Shown here piece after piece: positions 22,439 to 30,111 of a stretch of DNA of 37,198 nt (the first letter of the stretch is position 1; every line of letters starts with the position of its first letter). The position numbers and the translations under genes are program-made. The notes beneath the pieces are model-generated. The model made no database searches and was not told the DNA's origin. It saw nothing but the letters and a program-made list of their open reading frames with translations. Origin of the DNA: Candidatus Parcubacteria bacterium (lineage in GTDB: Bacteria; Patescibacteriota; Minisyncoccia; Phycocordibacterales; PALSA-1337); assembly GCA_028286835.1 (NCBI GenBank), contig JAQBQT010000013.1:1-37198 (forward strand), read 5' to 3'.

Positions 22439-22515
22439 AGTTATGACACGTTAGCATGAATTATGAAGGCGCGCAAGTAATTTAAACTTGTCCAAAAGAT
22501 CATGTTTTGCCTTTA

Positions 22516-22544
22516 TTGACACACTTGGAATATTATTATAATAT
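22516..22544 (+). promoter_or_regulatory. Promoter of the repeat-protein/ParB operon
   Basis: Consensus TTGACA (22516-22521) precedes overlapping -10 options TATAAT (22537-22542, 15-bp spacer) and TAATAT (22539-22544, 17-bp spacer). The leader is about 55 nt and ends with AGGAG before ATG 22606. Confidence 0.8.
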
Positions 22545-22605
22545 CCAAAATAGTTTATGCACTTTAACATTCACATTTCTCAACCTACAACCCCAGGAGC
22601 AACAT

Positions 22606-23682
22606 ATGTCCAGAATGCAATGGAGCAAACAGATCGTGGTTCGCCACATCAAAATGCGACATCGGAATGGGCAAAGGCTTAATTCCAATTACATGCAGAC
22701 AAATTGTCGGCCGCTTTATTTAGCTGGCTGCAAATATTATGGAAGCTGGCGGAAAAGCATCACGGCTGCAGGTCTTTCCTATGATCAAGTACGTGTTCTT
22801 AAACGCACATGTCTAGTATGGAGTGAAGAAAAAATTCTAGCCTCAATTAATCTCAGAAATAACCTCAAGCAGCCTCTTAACTCAAATCATCTCCAAAAAA
22901 AGGAAACGCGCCTCTATATGGCGGCGATTAAATATTTTGGTGGGTGGGCACAAGCAATTGCAGCAGCTGGATTAAATTATTCCAAACTTCGCAAGAAGGA
23001 GCCAATGAGACGTTGGTCAAAAACCACAATTGTAAAGGAAATACTTCGGAGATACCGATGTGGCTTATCAGTCAGAGGCTTCGATGTCTCTCAGCAAGAC
23101 AGAGGACTTTATCAAGCGGCTCGACGGCATTTTGGTGAAGGAGGCTGGGCACAAGCTCGAATATGTGCTGGTTTTGATCCGACAGATCCTCTTCCCTGGA
23201 AAATCTGGGACAAAAAAACTGTTTGTATGGAAATTCAGCGCCTTCAGAAAATTGAAATACCACTCAGTACAGGCTCTTTGAGAGACAGTTCATACGCCTA
23301 CATTCTCAGTGCGGCTTCAAAAGTATTTGGCAGCTGGGCAAAAGCAATACGTGAGAGTGGCTTGGACTATTCAAAAATCAGAAAAGGACGCCAACCGGGA
23401 TGGTGGACAAAACCACGCATTCTTATGCGTATAAGGTATCTCGAGAAGTTAGGCATGCGCCTGAGTCACAGATCCATACAAGATAGTCATTGTGATTTGC
23501 TTGGAAGTGCTATAGCTCATTTCGGATGCTGGAGCCAGGCCGTTGAATCTGCGGGTATACCCTATCAGGCACATTGTCGAGTATGGTCAACCAAAGCCTG
23601 GCTACGCAGAATGCAAGATGACGAATATCTTCTAATGCTCAAAAAAGCAAAAAAACACGCAAGAAAAAGGAGTAACAAATGA
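22606..23682 (+). CDS. Array of homing-endonuclease-associated (HNH_repeat-like) domains
   Basis: 358 residues made almost wholly of five repeats of 58-65 residues, starting at Trp6, Trp72, Trp137, Trp201 and Trp267, with a truncated sixth at Trp327. Each runs W-(S/T/D)-K-x3-(I/V)-x3-I, a helix, then LNS-like, LYxAAxKYFGSWxxAIxxAGLxY. This resembles Pfam HNH_repeat, small helical units next to HNH nucleases that probably contact DNA. No nuclease, integrase or other catalytic domain is present. The tail is Lys/Arg-rich (LKKAKKHARKRSNK). ATG 22606 is chosen for its AGGAG. The stop overlaps the ParB gene (ATGA). The region is more AT-rich than the flanks, suggesting transfer. Confidence 0.72.
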   Translation: MSRMQWSKQIVVRHIKMRHRNGQRLNSNYMQTNCRPLYLAGCKYYGSWRKSITAAGLSYDQVRVLKRTCLVWSEEKILASINLRNNLKQPLNSNHLQKKETRLYMAAIKYFGGWAQAIAAAGLNYSKLRKKEPMRRWSKTTIVKEILRRYRCGLSVRGFDVSQQDRGLYQAARRHFGEGGWAQARICAGFDPTDPLPWKIWDKKTVCMEIQRLQKIEIPLSTGSLRDSSYAYILSAASKVFGSWAKAIRESGLDYSKIRKGRQPGWWTKPRILMRIRYLEKLGMRLSHRSIQDSHCDLLGSAIAHFGCWSQAVESAGIPYQAHCRVWSTKAWLRRMQDDEYLLMLKKAKKHARKRSNK

Positions 23683-24713
23683 AACGTCAGCCGGTACTAC
23701 TGAGTTCAGTAACAGATCAGATATGTCAGATTCCTATTGATAAGATCAGGGAATCTCTCGTGACTCTTCGTACAGAATATGACGAGGAAGGACTCAAGGA
23801 ATTGGGTGAGTCTCTCGTCGACCAAGGCCAACTTCAGACAATTGTTGTTCAACCAGATGACAATGGTTATTATGACCTTGTCATCGGATCACGTCGGCTT
23901 CGAGCAGCAAAGCTCAAGAAAAAGAAGGAGATTGCGGGATTCATCATAGAAGCAAGACGTCCCGTCGAACTTCTACTGATCGCTCTCGCTGAGAATCTGC
24001 ACCGTGCGGACCTCAACCCCTTCGAAGAAGCTCAAGGGTTTCTCAGACTCATGAAAGAATTTGAGTTATCTTTGGGTGAAATCGCCGAAGGTGTAAACAA
24101 GCCGGAAAGTTACATTCGTTCTCGCCTCCAATTACTTAGCATGCCAGAGGAAGTGATGAAAATGGTTTCAGAGAAAAATCTTCCCATCAACAGCGTACGA
24201 ATACTCGCACGACTGTCCAGTGGAAAAGACCAGGTACGTCATGCGCGTATGGCGGTGAAGCACCATCTCTCTCAACAAGAGTTGTCTGCTCAGGTACAAC
24301 AGGAACTCGAAGAGCCTGCAAGGAAGGAACGTGAGTCATATGAGCTCACTTCAGTAAAACTAATTGCCCGAGTGCGTCAATTCACTCAATTCATGGAAAA
24401 AGTACCTCGACGGATGAAGATGCACCACCTGAATGCTACAGAAAGACGCTTTGCGACAGAGGCTCTCAAAAAACTGGAAGACAAAGCAAAATTACTGCTG
24501 GAAATAATCAGCAATAACTCAGCAATGTCCATCCCCAGATCAGGAGACGCAGAACCTGAAGCTTCTAATCAAGGGCAAGAATGGACCGTAAAAGAGATTC
24601 GTCGAATATCCTCCGGTACTCGACCTTCGGACGAAATACTTTCTGCAGAACTGGGCCGTACAGTACAGGCCATTAGATCGATGCGAGCAAAGATTTCTGA
24701 GAAAGTAGGGTGA
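23679..24713 (+). CDS. ParB/RepB/Spo0J family protein with C-terminal HTH-like segment
   Basis: 344 residues. The N-terminal ParB domain shows IPIDKIRESLVTLRTEYDEE, then LVIGSRRLRAAKLKKKKEIA (box II, where GERRxRA is usual) and LAENLHRADLNPFEEAQGF, the ENxxRxDLxPxEEA motif. A central HTH covers about residues 125-215 (LSLGEIAEGVNKPESYIRSR). The C-terminal segment EWTVKEIRRISSGTRPSDEI resembles a Myb/SANT-like helix group. No ParA is encoded nearby, so a role in chromosome segregation is not implied. The 4-nt overlap with the repeat-protein gene indicates coupled translation. A terminator follows at 24731. Confidence 0.85.
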   Translation: MKRQPVLLSSVTDQICQIPIDKIRESLVTLRTEYDEEGLKELGESLVDQGQLQTIVVQPDDNGYYDLVIGSRRLRAAKLKKKKEIAGFIIEARRPVELLLIALAENLHRADLNPFEEAQGFLRLMKEFELSLGEIAEGVNKPESYIRSRLQLLSMPEEVMKMVSEKNLPINSVRILARLSSGKDQVRHARMAVKHHLSQQELSAQVQQELEEPARKERESYELTSVKLIARVRQFTQFMEKVPRRMKMHHLNATERRFATEALKKLEDKAKLLLEIISNNSAMSIPRSGDAEPEASNQGQEWTVKEIRRISSGTRPSDEILSAELGRTVQAIRSMRAKISEKVG

Positions 24714-24730
24714 AAAATGTGACTGGAGAT

Positions 24731-24765
24731 AACCGCTTAACGTAAGTTAGGCGGTTTTTTATTTT
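24731..24765 (+). terminator. Rho-independent terminator of the ParB operon
   Basis: AACCGC-TTAAC and GTTAG-GCGGTT pair around GTAA, with one mismatch, followed by TTTTATTTT. Confidence 0.85.
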
Positions 24766-24776
24766 GCCTGAATCGT

Positions 24777-24925
24777 CAGCAGAAGGAGGGCATATGGTTC
24801 TGAAGGACATTTCGGAGCTGACGCACACCGTCAGACAAATACCATCCTTCTATGCGTCAGCGAGAACTAGATGCGCCCAAAAGGCGACATCGTGTCCAGA
24901 AGAACCATATGCCCTCCTTCTGCTG
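24777..24925. repeat. 149-bp nested inverted repeat (25-bp perfect outer arms)
   Basis: Outer arms 24777-24801 and 24901-24925 are exact reverse complements over 25 bp (start CAGCAGAAGGAGGGCATATG). Inside lie GGACA/TGTCC (24805-24809/24893-24897) and GCTGACGCA/TGCGTCAGC (24817-24825/24853-24861), plus a competing local hairpin CTGACG-CACAC-CGTCAG (24818-24834). It sits exactly between the ParB operon terminator and the next promoter. It could be a MITE-like element, a binding site for the neighbouring proteins or a structured RNA. No clear target-site duplication is visible. Confidence 0.85.
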
Positions 24926-24932
24926 TGCCATC

Positions 24933-24941
24933 TGCTATAAT
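24933..24941 (+). promoter_or_regulatory. Extended -10 promoter for the MFS gene at 24951
   Basis: TGCTATAAT is a perfect extended -10, 9 nt before ATG 24951. It begins 8 nt after the outer arm of the inverted repeat, so the -35 position lies inside the repeat. Confidence 0.65.
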
Positions 24942-24950
24942 TACGCCAAC

Positions 24951-26126
24951 ATGAGCCCTCGACAACGCCAAGCGCCGCGGAGCCACGTCATCTATACGAT
25001 CGCCATCATCGGCTTCATCTATACGCTGCATCTGGTCATCCCGATGTATTCAAATTCGAGCTTCCTCTCGCTCTTCGCGGACGAGAAGACGGTAGGCCTC
25101 ATCTATATGATGGGCGCGGCGCTCACAGTCCTAGGCTTTCTGGTTGCGCCCGCAATTATCCGCAGAATCGGCAACTATCGCACCTCGATGTGGTTCGTGG
25201 CTCTCCAGGCAGTGCTTTTCTACGGGCTCATGACCGCATCGTCCCCATATATCATCGCCCTGCTCTTTGCGGTAGAAATGGCTTCTGCTTCCATTCTCGG
25301 CCTCTGCCTCGACATATTCCTCGAGGTCTATACCGAAGGGACAAAAGTCGGCTCGGTGCGAGGCCTCTACAACTCCGTCCTGAATGCATCCTGGACCATA
25401 GGTCCGCTCATCGGCACCATGCTTATCAGCGGAACAGGCAATTACCGCAGCACCTATATCGCCGGCTTCGCCATGCTCCTTCCGCTCGCGTATCTCATGC
25501 ATAAGAATTTCCCTCGATTCAGGGATCCGAATTATATGCACCTGTCGCCGCTCCAGCTCGTGAAGCACGTATCGCATAACAGGGATTGGGTAGGGCTTTT
25601 CTTTGCCAACTTCATCCTTCAGACATTCTATGCCTGGATGGTGGTCTATAGCCCGATCTACCTCCACAACGTGATGAATTTCAGCTGGGAGTCTATCGGG
25701 CTCATCCTGACCATCATGCTCCTGCCGTTCCCTCTTCTCCAATATCCCCTGGGCGCGCTGGCGGACAGAAGGGGCGAGAAAGGCATGATGGCCCTCGGTA
25801 TCGGAATCATGTCGGTCTTCACCATCCTCCTCTCATTCATGACCTGGAACAGCGTGCCGGTCTGGGCGCTCGGGCTCTTCCTCACCCGCGTCGGCGCCGC
25901 AATAACCGAAGTGATGATGGAGACATATTTCTTCAAGACGGTATCCCCCCGCGATTCTGCCGCGCTCGGGCTATTCCGCGTGACGAGGCCGCTGGCATAT
26001 TTCTTCGCTCCGCTCATAACCGTCGTCGGTCTCATGTATACGACAGACGCATATCTTTTTGCAGTCGTCGGCGCCATATCGCTCGTCGCGCTTATTCCGA
26101 TACTTTCTATCAAGGACGCCAAATAG
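24951..26126 (+). CDS. MFS transporter, 12-helix type
   Basis: 391 residues. About 12 membrane helices begin at VIYTIAIIGFIYTLHLVIPM. Loop 2-3 carries a weak motif A (PAIIRRIGNYRTSMW) and loop 8-9 a clearer copy (PLGALADRRGEKGMMALGIG). Acidic and charged residues inside helix 5 (LDIFLEVYTEGTKVGSVRGL) resemble a sugar/drug transport core. Substrate unknown. The start is fixed by the nearby extended -10; an upstream in-frame extension runs through the inverted repeat and is not real. No terminator is seen after it. Confidence 0.82.
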   Translation: MSPRQRQAPRSHVIYTIAIIGFIYTLHLVIPMYSNSSFLSLFADEKTVGLIYMMGAALTVLGFLVAPAIIRRIGNYRTSMWFVALQAVLFYGLMTASSPYIIALLFAVEMASASILGLCLDIFLEVYTEGTKVGSVRGLYNSVLNASWTIGPLIGTMLISGTGNYRSTYIAGFAMLLPLAYLMHKNFPRFRDPNYMHLSPLQLVKHVSHNRDWVGLFFANFILQTFYAWMVVYSPIYLHNVMNFSWESIGLILTIMLLPFPLLQYPLGALADRRGEKGMMALGIGIMSVFTILLSFMTWNSVPVWALGLFLTRVGAAITEVMMETYFFKTVSPRDSAALGLFRVTRPLAYFFAPLITVVGLMYTTDAYLFAVVGAISLVALIPILSIKDAK

Positions 26127-26151
26127 GGCGGCTGGCCACGTGAACTGCCCA

Positions 26152-26180
26152 TTGCCAGCTTTCTTGAAGCACGATATGTT
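26152..26180 (+). promoter_or_regulatory. Promoter for the gene at 26243
   Basis: TTGCCA (26152-26157) and TATGTT (26175-26180) are 17 bp apart. The leader is about 56 nt and ends in AGGAGG. Confidence 0.55.
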
Positions 26181-26242
26181 TATCTGCAGCGCACATTAAT
26201 TTTCAACACACGATCAAAATTCAATTCACAGGAGGAATCCTC

Positions 26243-26653
26243 ATGCTCCATCAAGCTACCCGCAAAAATAGATCCTTGTCCCGCACAGAAGAAATTCTGA
26301 GAAATCTGTACAACAAATCCCGCGATGAATACTATGAGTATTTTTCGCAATTACCAAAAGTCGCCGGCTCAGAACAGGTAATCGGGATATTCGATAGCGA
26401 TATAGGGATAAACGCCTATGGCGAATTCCTCAAATTGAAACGGGCACATGACTCCCTTCTTGGAAGCTCAGCCAAGGGCAAAACTGATATTTCTTTTCTT
26501 CCGGGACTGGCAGTACCTATGGAAATGGTTCATTGTCTTGAATGCATGGCCGTACACATAATCAAGGATACATATCCCGAGACCCGATCGCTCGAATGGG
26601 AAAAAGAAATGGGCCTGCGTACGGGATTGCAGGTCGTGACGATCCGAAAGTGA
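26243..26653 (+). CDS. Hypothetical cytoplasmic protein (136 aa)
   Basis: 136 residues: a basic N-terminus (MLHQATRKNRSLSRTEEILR), helical middle (NLYNKSRDEYYEYFSQLPKV) and a later MVHCLECMAVHIIKDTYPE segment with two Cys and two His that could bind a metal, though the spacing matches no family I know. No membrane segment. It has the strongest Shine-Dalgarno in the window (AGGAGG, 8 nt before ATG). Its terminator lies inside the 3' end of the opposing methyltransferase gene. Confidence 0.6.
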   Translation: MLHQATRKNRSLSRTEEILRNLYNKSRDEYYEYFSQLPKVAGSEQVIGIFDSDIGINAYGEFLKLKRAHDSLLGSSAKGKTDISFLPGLAVPMEMVHCLECMAVHIIKDTYPETRSLEWEKEMGLRTGLQVVTIRK

Positions 26654-26658
26654 TCGCT

Positions 26659-27462
26659 TTAGTTACCCCGGACCGCCCATGCGGTCCTTTTTATTGCTTC
26701 GATCATGAGGAACATCGGGATCTCCTTTCGGATGCGGTCCTCTTCGACAGAGCGGGGACCTTTCTGGCTTTCCTTGTGGGATATCCATTCCTCGAGGCGG
26801 GTGACGGCGAGGCCGGATTTGATCAGCGCTTTGAAATATGTCTGGAGCGGGCGGTGGAAAGTCGCTGTGAACTTCTTCTTGGCGGCCACTGGTTCGCCCG
26901 GCGTCATGTCGATCTTGGACTGGATGTCGGACATATACGCATCGATGCGGCGATACTGGAGAGCCTTCTCTTCATCCCAGTGCCAGCTTGATCGGCCAGG
27001 AATGCGGAATGCTGGATGATTGAGCACGAATACGAGGCGGCCTCCAGGCTTGAGGATGCGCCCGCATTCGGCCACGGTGCCTGCCAGATTCTCGATGTTC
27101 TGAAGGGCGAGGACTATCGTGACGGCATCCGCTGATGCATCGGCCATGAATGGCATCGAGTCGGCAGGGGCTGCATGGAATTGGAGCTCCTTCGGCGAGC
27201 GTTCGGCCGCAAAAGCGATGAGCTCAGGAGAGATGTCCGCGCCGATGACCTTCGCGCCCTTCTCAGCGAACGCGCGGGAGAAATATCCCTGGCCGCAGGC
27301 GGCATCGAGGACGGTCATGCCGGAAAGACCCGCGCGCATCTTAGGCTCCAGGATGCGGAGGATGTTCGGCAGGATGACTTTGGCCTGGAATGAGTCCGGG
27401 GATGTCTCAAGGAGATCATCGTACCAGCCCGCTACCCCGCCCCACGAAGTATCATTTTTCAT
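26659..27462 (-). CDS. Class I SAM-dependent methyltransferase
   Basis: 267 residues. Motif I is VLDAACGQGYFSRAFAEKGA with the SAM-binding Gly loop; motif II acidic residue is in VIGADISPELIAFA; motif IV region is ADAVTIVLALQNIENL and motif VI LKPGGRLVFVLNHPAFRIPG. This pattern matches the UbiE/type 11 methyltransferases. The C-terminal part (about 150-267) is an unassigned substrate domain. Substrate unknown. TGGTATAGT lies exactly 6 nt before the ATG, a leaderless layout, and its promoter abuts the divergent eno promoter. Confidence 0.88.
   Translation of the reverse strand: MKNDTSWGGVAGWYDDLLETSPDSFQAKVILPNILRILEPKMRAGLSGMTVLDAACGQGYFSRAFAEKGAKVIGADISPELIAFAAERSPKELQFHAAPADSMPFMADASADAVTIVLALQNIENLAGTVAECGRILKPGGRLVFVLNHPAFRIPGRSSWHWDEEKALQYRRIDAYMSDIQSKIDMTPGEPVAAKKKFTATFHRPLQTYFKALIKSGLAVTRLEEWISHKESQKGPRSVEEDRIRKEIPMFLMIEAIKRTAWAVRGN
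26670..26695 (+). terminator. Rho-independent terminator embedded in an opposing coding region
   Basis: GGACCGC (26670-26676) and GCGGTCC (26681-26687) form a perfect 7-bp stem around CCAT, followed by TTTTTATT. On the minus strand these bases code for the last residues (AVRG) of the methyltransferase. Confidence 0.85.
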
Positions 27463-27468
27463 GAAAGC

Positions 27469-27477
27469 ACTATACCA
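27469..27477 (-). promoter_or_regulatory. Extended -10 promoter, leaderless layout, for the methyltransferase
   Basis: TGGTATAGT on the minus strand, then gctttc (6 nt) and ATG 27462. Its upstream side touches the -35 of the divergent eno promoter at 27480. Confidence 0.65.
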
Positions 27478-27479
27478 CC

Positions 27480-27508
27480 TTGCGGCGCCGAACGGGAGCC
27501 TCTATAAT
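27480..27508 (+). promoter_or_regulatory. Promoter of eno
   Basis: TTGCGG (27480-27485) and consensus TATAAT (27503-27508) are 17 bp apart. The leader is about 33 nt and shows no Shine-Dalgarno. Confidence 0.75.
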
Positions 27509-27527
27509 GCCTGAACTTCATTAATAA

Positions 27528-28817
<1,290 letters not shown>

Positions 28818-28858
28818 AGCTGTTCACAGGTTGTCCACTGCTTTTCCCCAGTTTGCGC

Positions 28859-28886
28859 TTGACCGCCTCAGCACGCCCTCTAAAAT
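28859..28886 (+). promoter_or_regulatory. Promoter of the candidate RNA downstream of eno
   Basis: TTGACC (28859-28864) and TAAAAT (28881-28886) are 16 bp apart, placed after the eno stop with no open frame of note behind it. Confidence 0.6.
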
Positions 28887-28892
28887 ACATAT

Positions 28893-29061
28893 TAGGCACC
28901 TATCTATTCACGGAGTTATTCCTTAAAAAAGATTTCCAGGGTCCCGAACATCGCGCCTTATGGCCGAATAGAGGACACCGCCTTATGATCTTCGGAAATT
29001 TCTCCTGATGTAGGTCAGCCTACCCTATGGCAACAAAGCCCGCTCCTGCGGGCTTTGTTGC
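28893..29061 (+). ncRNA. Candidate structured non-coding RNA (about 170 nt)
   Basis: The 330-nt gap between eno and the next gene has a promoter, a closing stem and a strong terminator but no plausible gene. TAGGCACCTA (28893-28902) pairs over 10 bp with TAGGT-CA-GCCTA (29011-29022), leaving only CA bulged. Inside, GGAG (28912-28915 area) can pair with CTCC (29002-29005 area) and GGGTCC with GGACACC. The terminator GCAACAAAGCCCGC/GCGGGCTTTGTTGC (29030-29061) is a perfect 14-bp stem. It could be a free small RNA, for instance a 6S-like RNA, or a leader controlling the membrane protein at 29148. I recognise no named family. Confidence 0.55.
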
Positions 29062-29069
29062 ATATGGGT

Positions 29070-29098
29070 TTTACAGCCATGCTTTTTTATAGTACTCT
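29070..29098 (+). promoter_or_regulatory. Promoter for the membrane protein at 29148
   Basis: TTTACA (29070-29075) and TACTCT (29093-29098) are 17 bp apart, directly after the strong hairpin at 29030-29061. Confidence 0.45.
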
Positions 29099-29147
29099 AG
29101 CGCGCAGACTCTCGACTCAACACATTCCCTGTTCTTTACCTAGTTCT

Positions 29148-29729
29148 ATGAAAAATAAACTGCTCAAGTTGTCCCCCTTCTTGCTCGTCGCTTCTGTATT
29201 TATAGGATACGGATTCTATCGAATGGTGGAGCCTCTGGAATGGAAAGACCGTATTGTCGAAGCTAACTTCGGCTTAATTACTTCTTACATTCTGGTAAAT
29301 AAGCTACCTGATGGATCGTACTTCTTTCCTGAAGCTCTCTCGTTACGAGGGACCACCATAGCTGTTCCTCTGGATAAATTCAAGGCTCTGGCCGCTCAAG
29401 GAGAAAAAACCACTATCCTCATACTAAACAAGCCGATCATACAGATTTACTATCTGACAAGTATAAATGGGTTGACCTACCACGCGCATGCAGCCTTTCC
29501 CAGTTGGGAAGATAACCTCTCGCTCAATAGCGCCAAGACCACGATCAAGAATAATGACACTATCTCCTATTACTATTCTGTGTCTGGCTGGGATTCAATG
29601 CTCCATGCCCTTGGCGGCCTGGCAGTTGTTTCAATAGGAATTATAATAGTGACAATCGGAGTCATGGTTACAAGCAGTCGAGTCCATAAGAAAGTGAAAG
29701 CTTTTTTGGAAGTTCAAGCAGTATCTTAA
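29148..29729 (+). CDS. Membrane protein with extracytoplasmic domain, unknown function
   Basis: 193 residues from ATG 29148. A first membrane helix (LLKLSPFLLVASVFIGYGFY) is followed by an outside domain of about 120 residues (rich in strands, e.g. GTTIAVPLDKFKALAAQGEK), then a second membrane helix (ALGGLAVVSIGIIIVTIGVM) and a short basic cytoplasmic tail. No family recognised. The frame is open upstream but the MKNKLLK start begins a clear signal anchor. Composition is more AT-rich than eno. A terminator follows. Confidence 0.6.
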   Translation: MKNKLLKLSPFLLVASVFIGYGFYRMVEPLEWKDRIVEANFGLITSYILVNKLPDGSYFFPEALSLRGTTIAVPLDKFKALAAQGEKTTILILNKPIIQIYYLTSINGLTYHAHAAFPSWEDNLSLNSAKTTIKNNDTISYYYSVSGWDSMLHALGGLAVVSIGIIIVTIGVMVTSSRVHKKVKAFLEVQAVS

Positions 29730-29750
29730 ATTCGTTCATACCCAATTCCA

Positions 29751-29776
29751 GACCAGCCTCACCGCTGGTCTTTTTT
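29751..29776 (+). terminator. Rho-independent terminator
   Basis: GACCAGC (29751-29757) and GCTGGTC (29764-29770) form a perfect stem followed by TTTTTT. Confidence 0.88.
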
Positions 29777-29811
29777 ATTCCCGGAATACTGGAATAGTGC
29801 GGATCGAGCAA

Positions 29812-29836
29812 AAGAAAACTCCCCGAAGGGAGTCTT
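29812..29836 (-). terminator. Rho-independent terminator, minus strand
   Basis: ACTCCC (29818-29823) and GGGAGT (29828-29833) pair; the minus strand then reads TTTTCTTTTG. It implies a minus-strand transcript ending here, though the only candidate gene is very short. Confidence 0.7.
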
Positions 29837-29859
29837 CCCGCTCCTGCCTCCGCCCTTAC

Positions 29860-29925
29860 TTATGCATTCTGCGGAGGAGTCTGCGGTGCCGGCTGCTGTG
29901 GAGCTGGCTTTGGCTGTTTGGCCAT
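29860..29925 (-). CDS. Possible 21-aa Pro/Gln-rich peptide
   Basis: From ATG 29925: MAKQPKPAPQQPAPQTPPQN plus Ala, then stop. It lies just before a minus-strand terminator, which is the main support. The frame stays open upstream to 30081 with less natural sequence. It could instead be the end of a non-coding transcript. Confidence 0.3.
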   Translation of the reverse strand: MAKQPKPAPQQPAPQTPPQNA

Positions 29926-30074
29926 TGTTATAAGGGCGGGTGGGTTAGCTCCCGCACGGGAAAATAATACACCCGGCGCAAGCTTGCTCATGCGTCCGTC
30001 ATTCAGTTGACGCGCTGTCAAAACTGCATATGCAATAATGGCCTGAATGCGAACTCTCCTGCCATGGTGTAATT

Positions 30075-30105
30075 TTGGCAAAAATTACGAAACATATGAT
30101 ATGCT
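30075..30105 (+). promoter_or_regulatory. Promoter of gpmI, leaderless layout
   Basis: TTGGCA (30075-30080), then an extended -10 TGATATGCT (30097-30105) with a long 19-bp spacer, then 6 nt (ttcgca) and ATG 30112. Confidence 0.55.
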
Positions 30106-30111
30106 TTCGCA

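Noticed and set aside
24777-24925. Integron attC site or retron msr-msd
   Set aside because: No integrase or reverse transcriptase is in the window and the conserved core sites of attC are not visible; the palindrome is reported without that label.
28820-28860. DnaA-box-like sequences (TTGTCCAC, TTTTCCCCA) suggesting an origin
   Set aside because: Only imperfect, isolated matches; no cluster, no dnaA or dnaN nearby, and the strand pattern of genes does not switch here.
28893-29061. Assignment of the RNA as 6S RNA
   Set aside because: Size and closing stem fit loosely, but I could not identify the promoter-like central bubble, so the family name is withheld.
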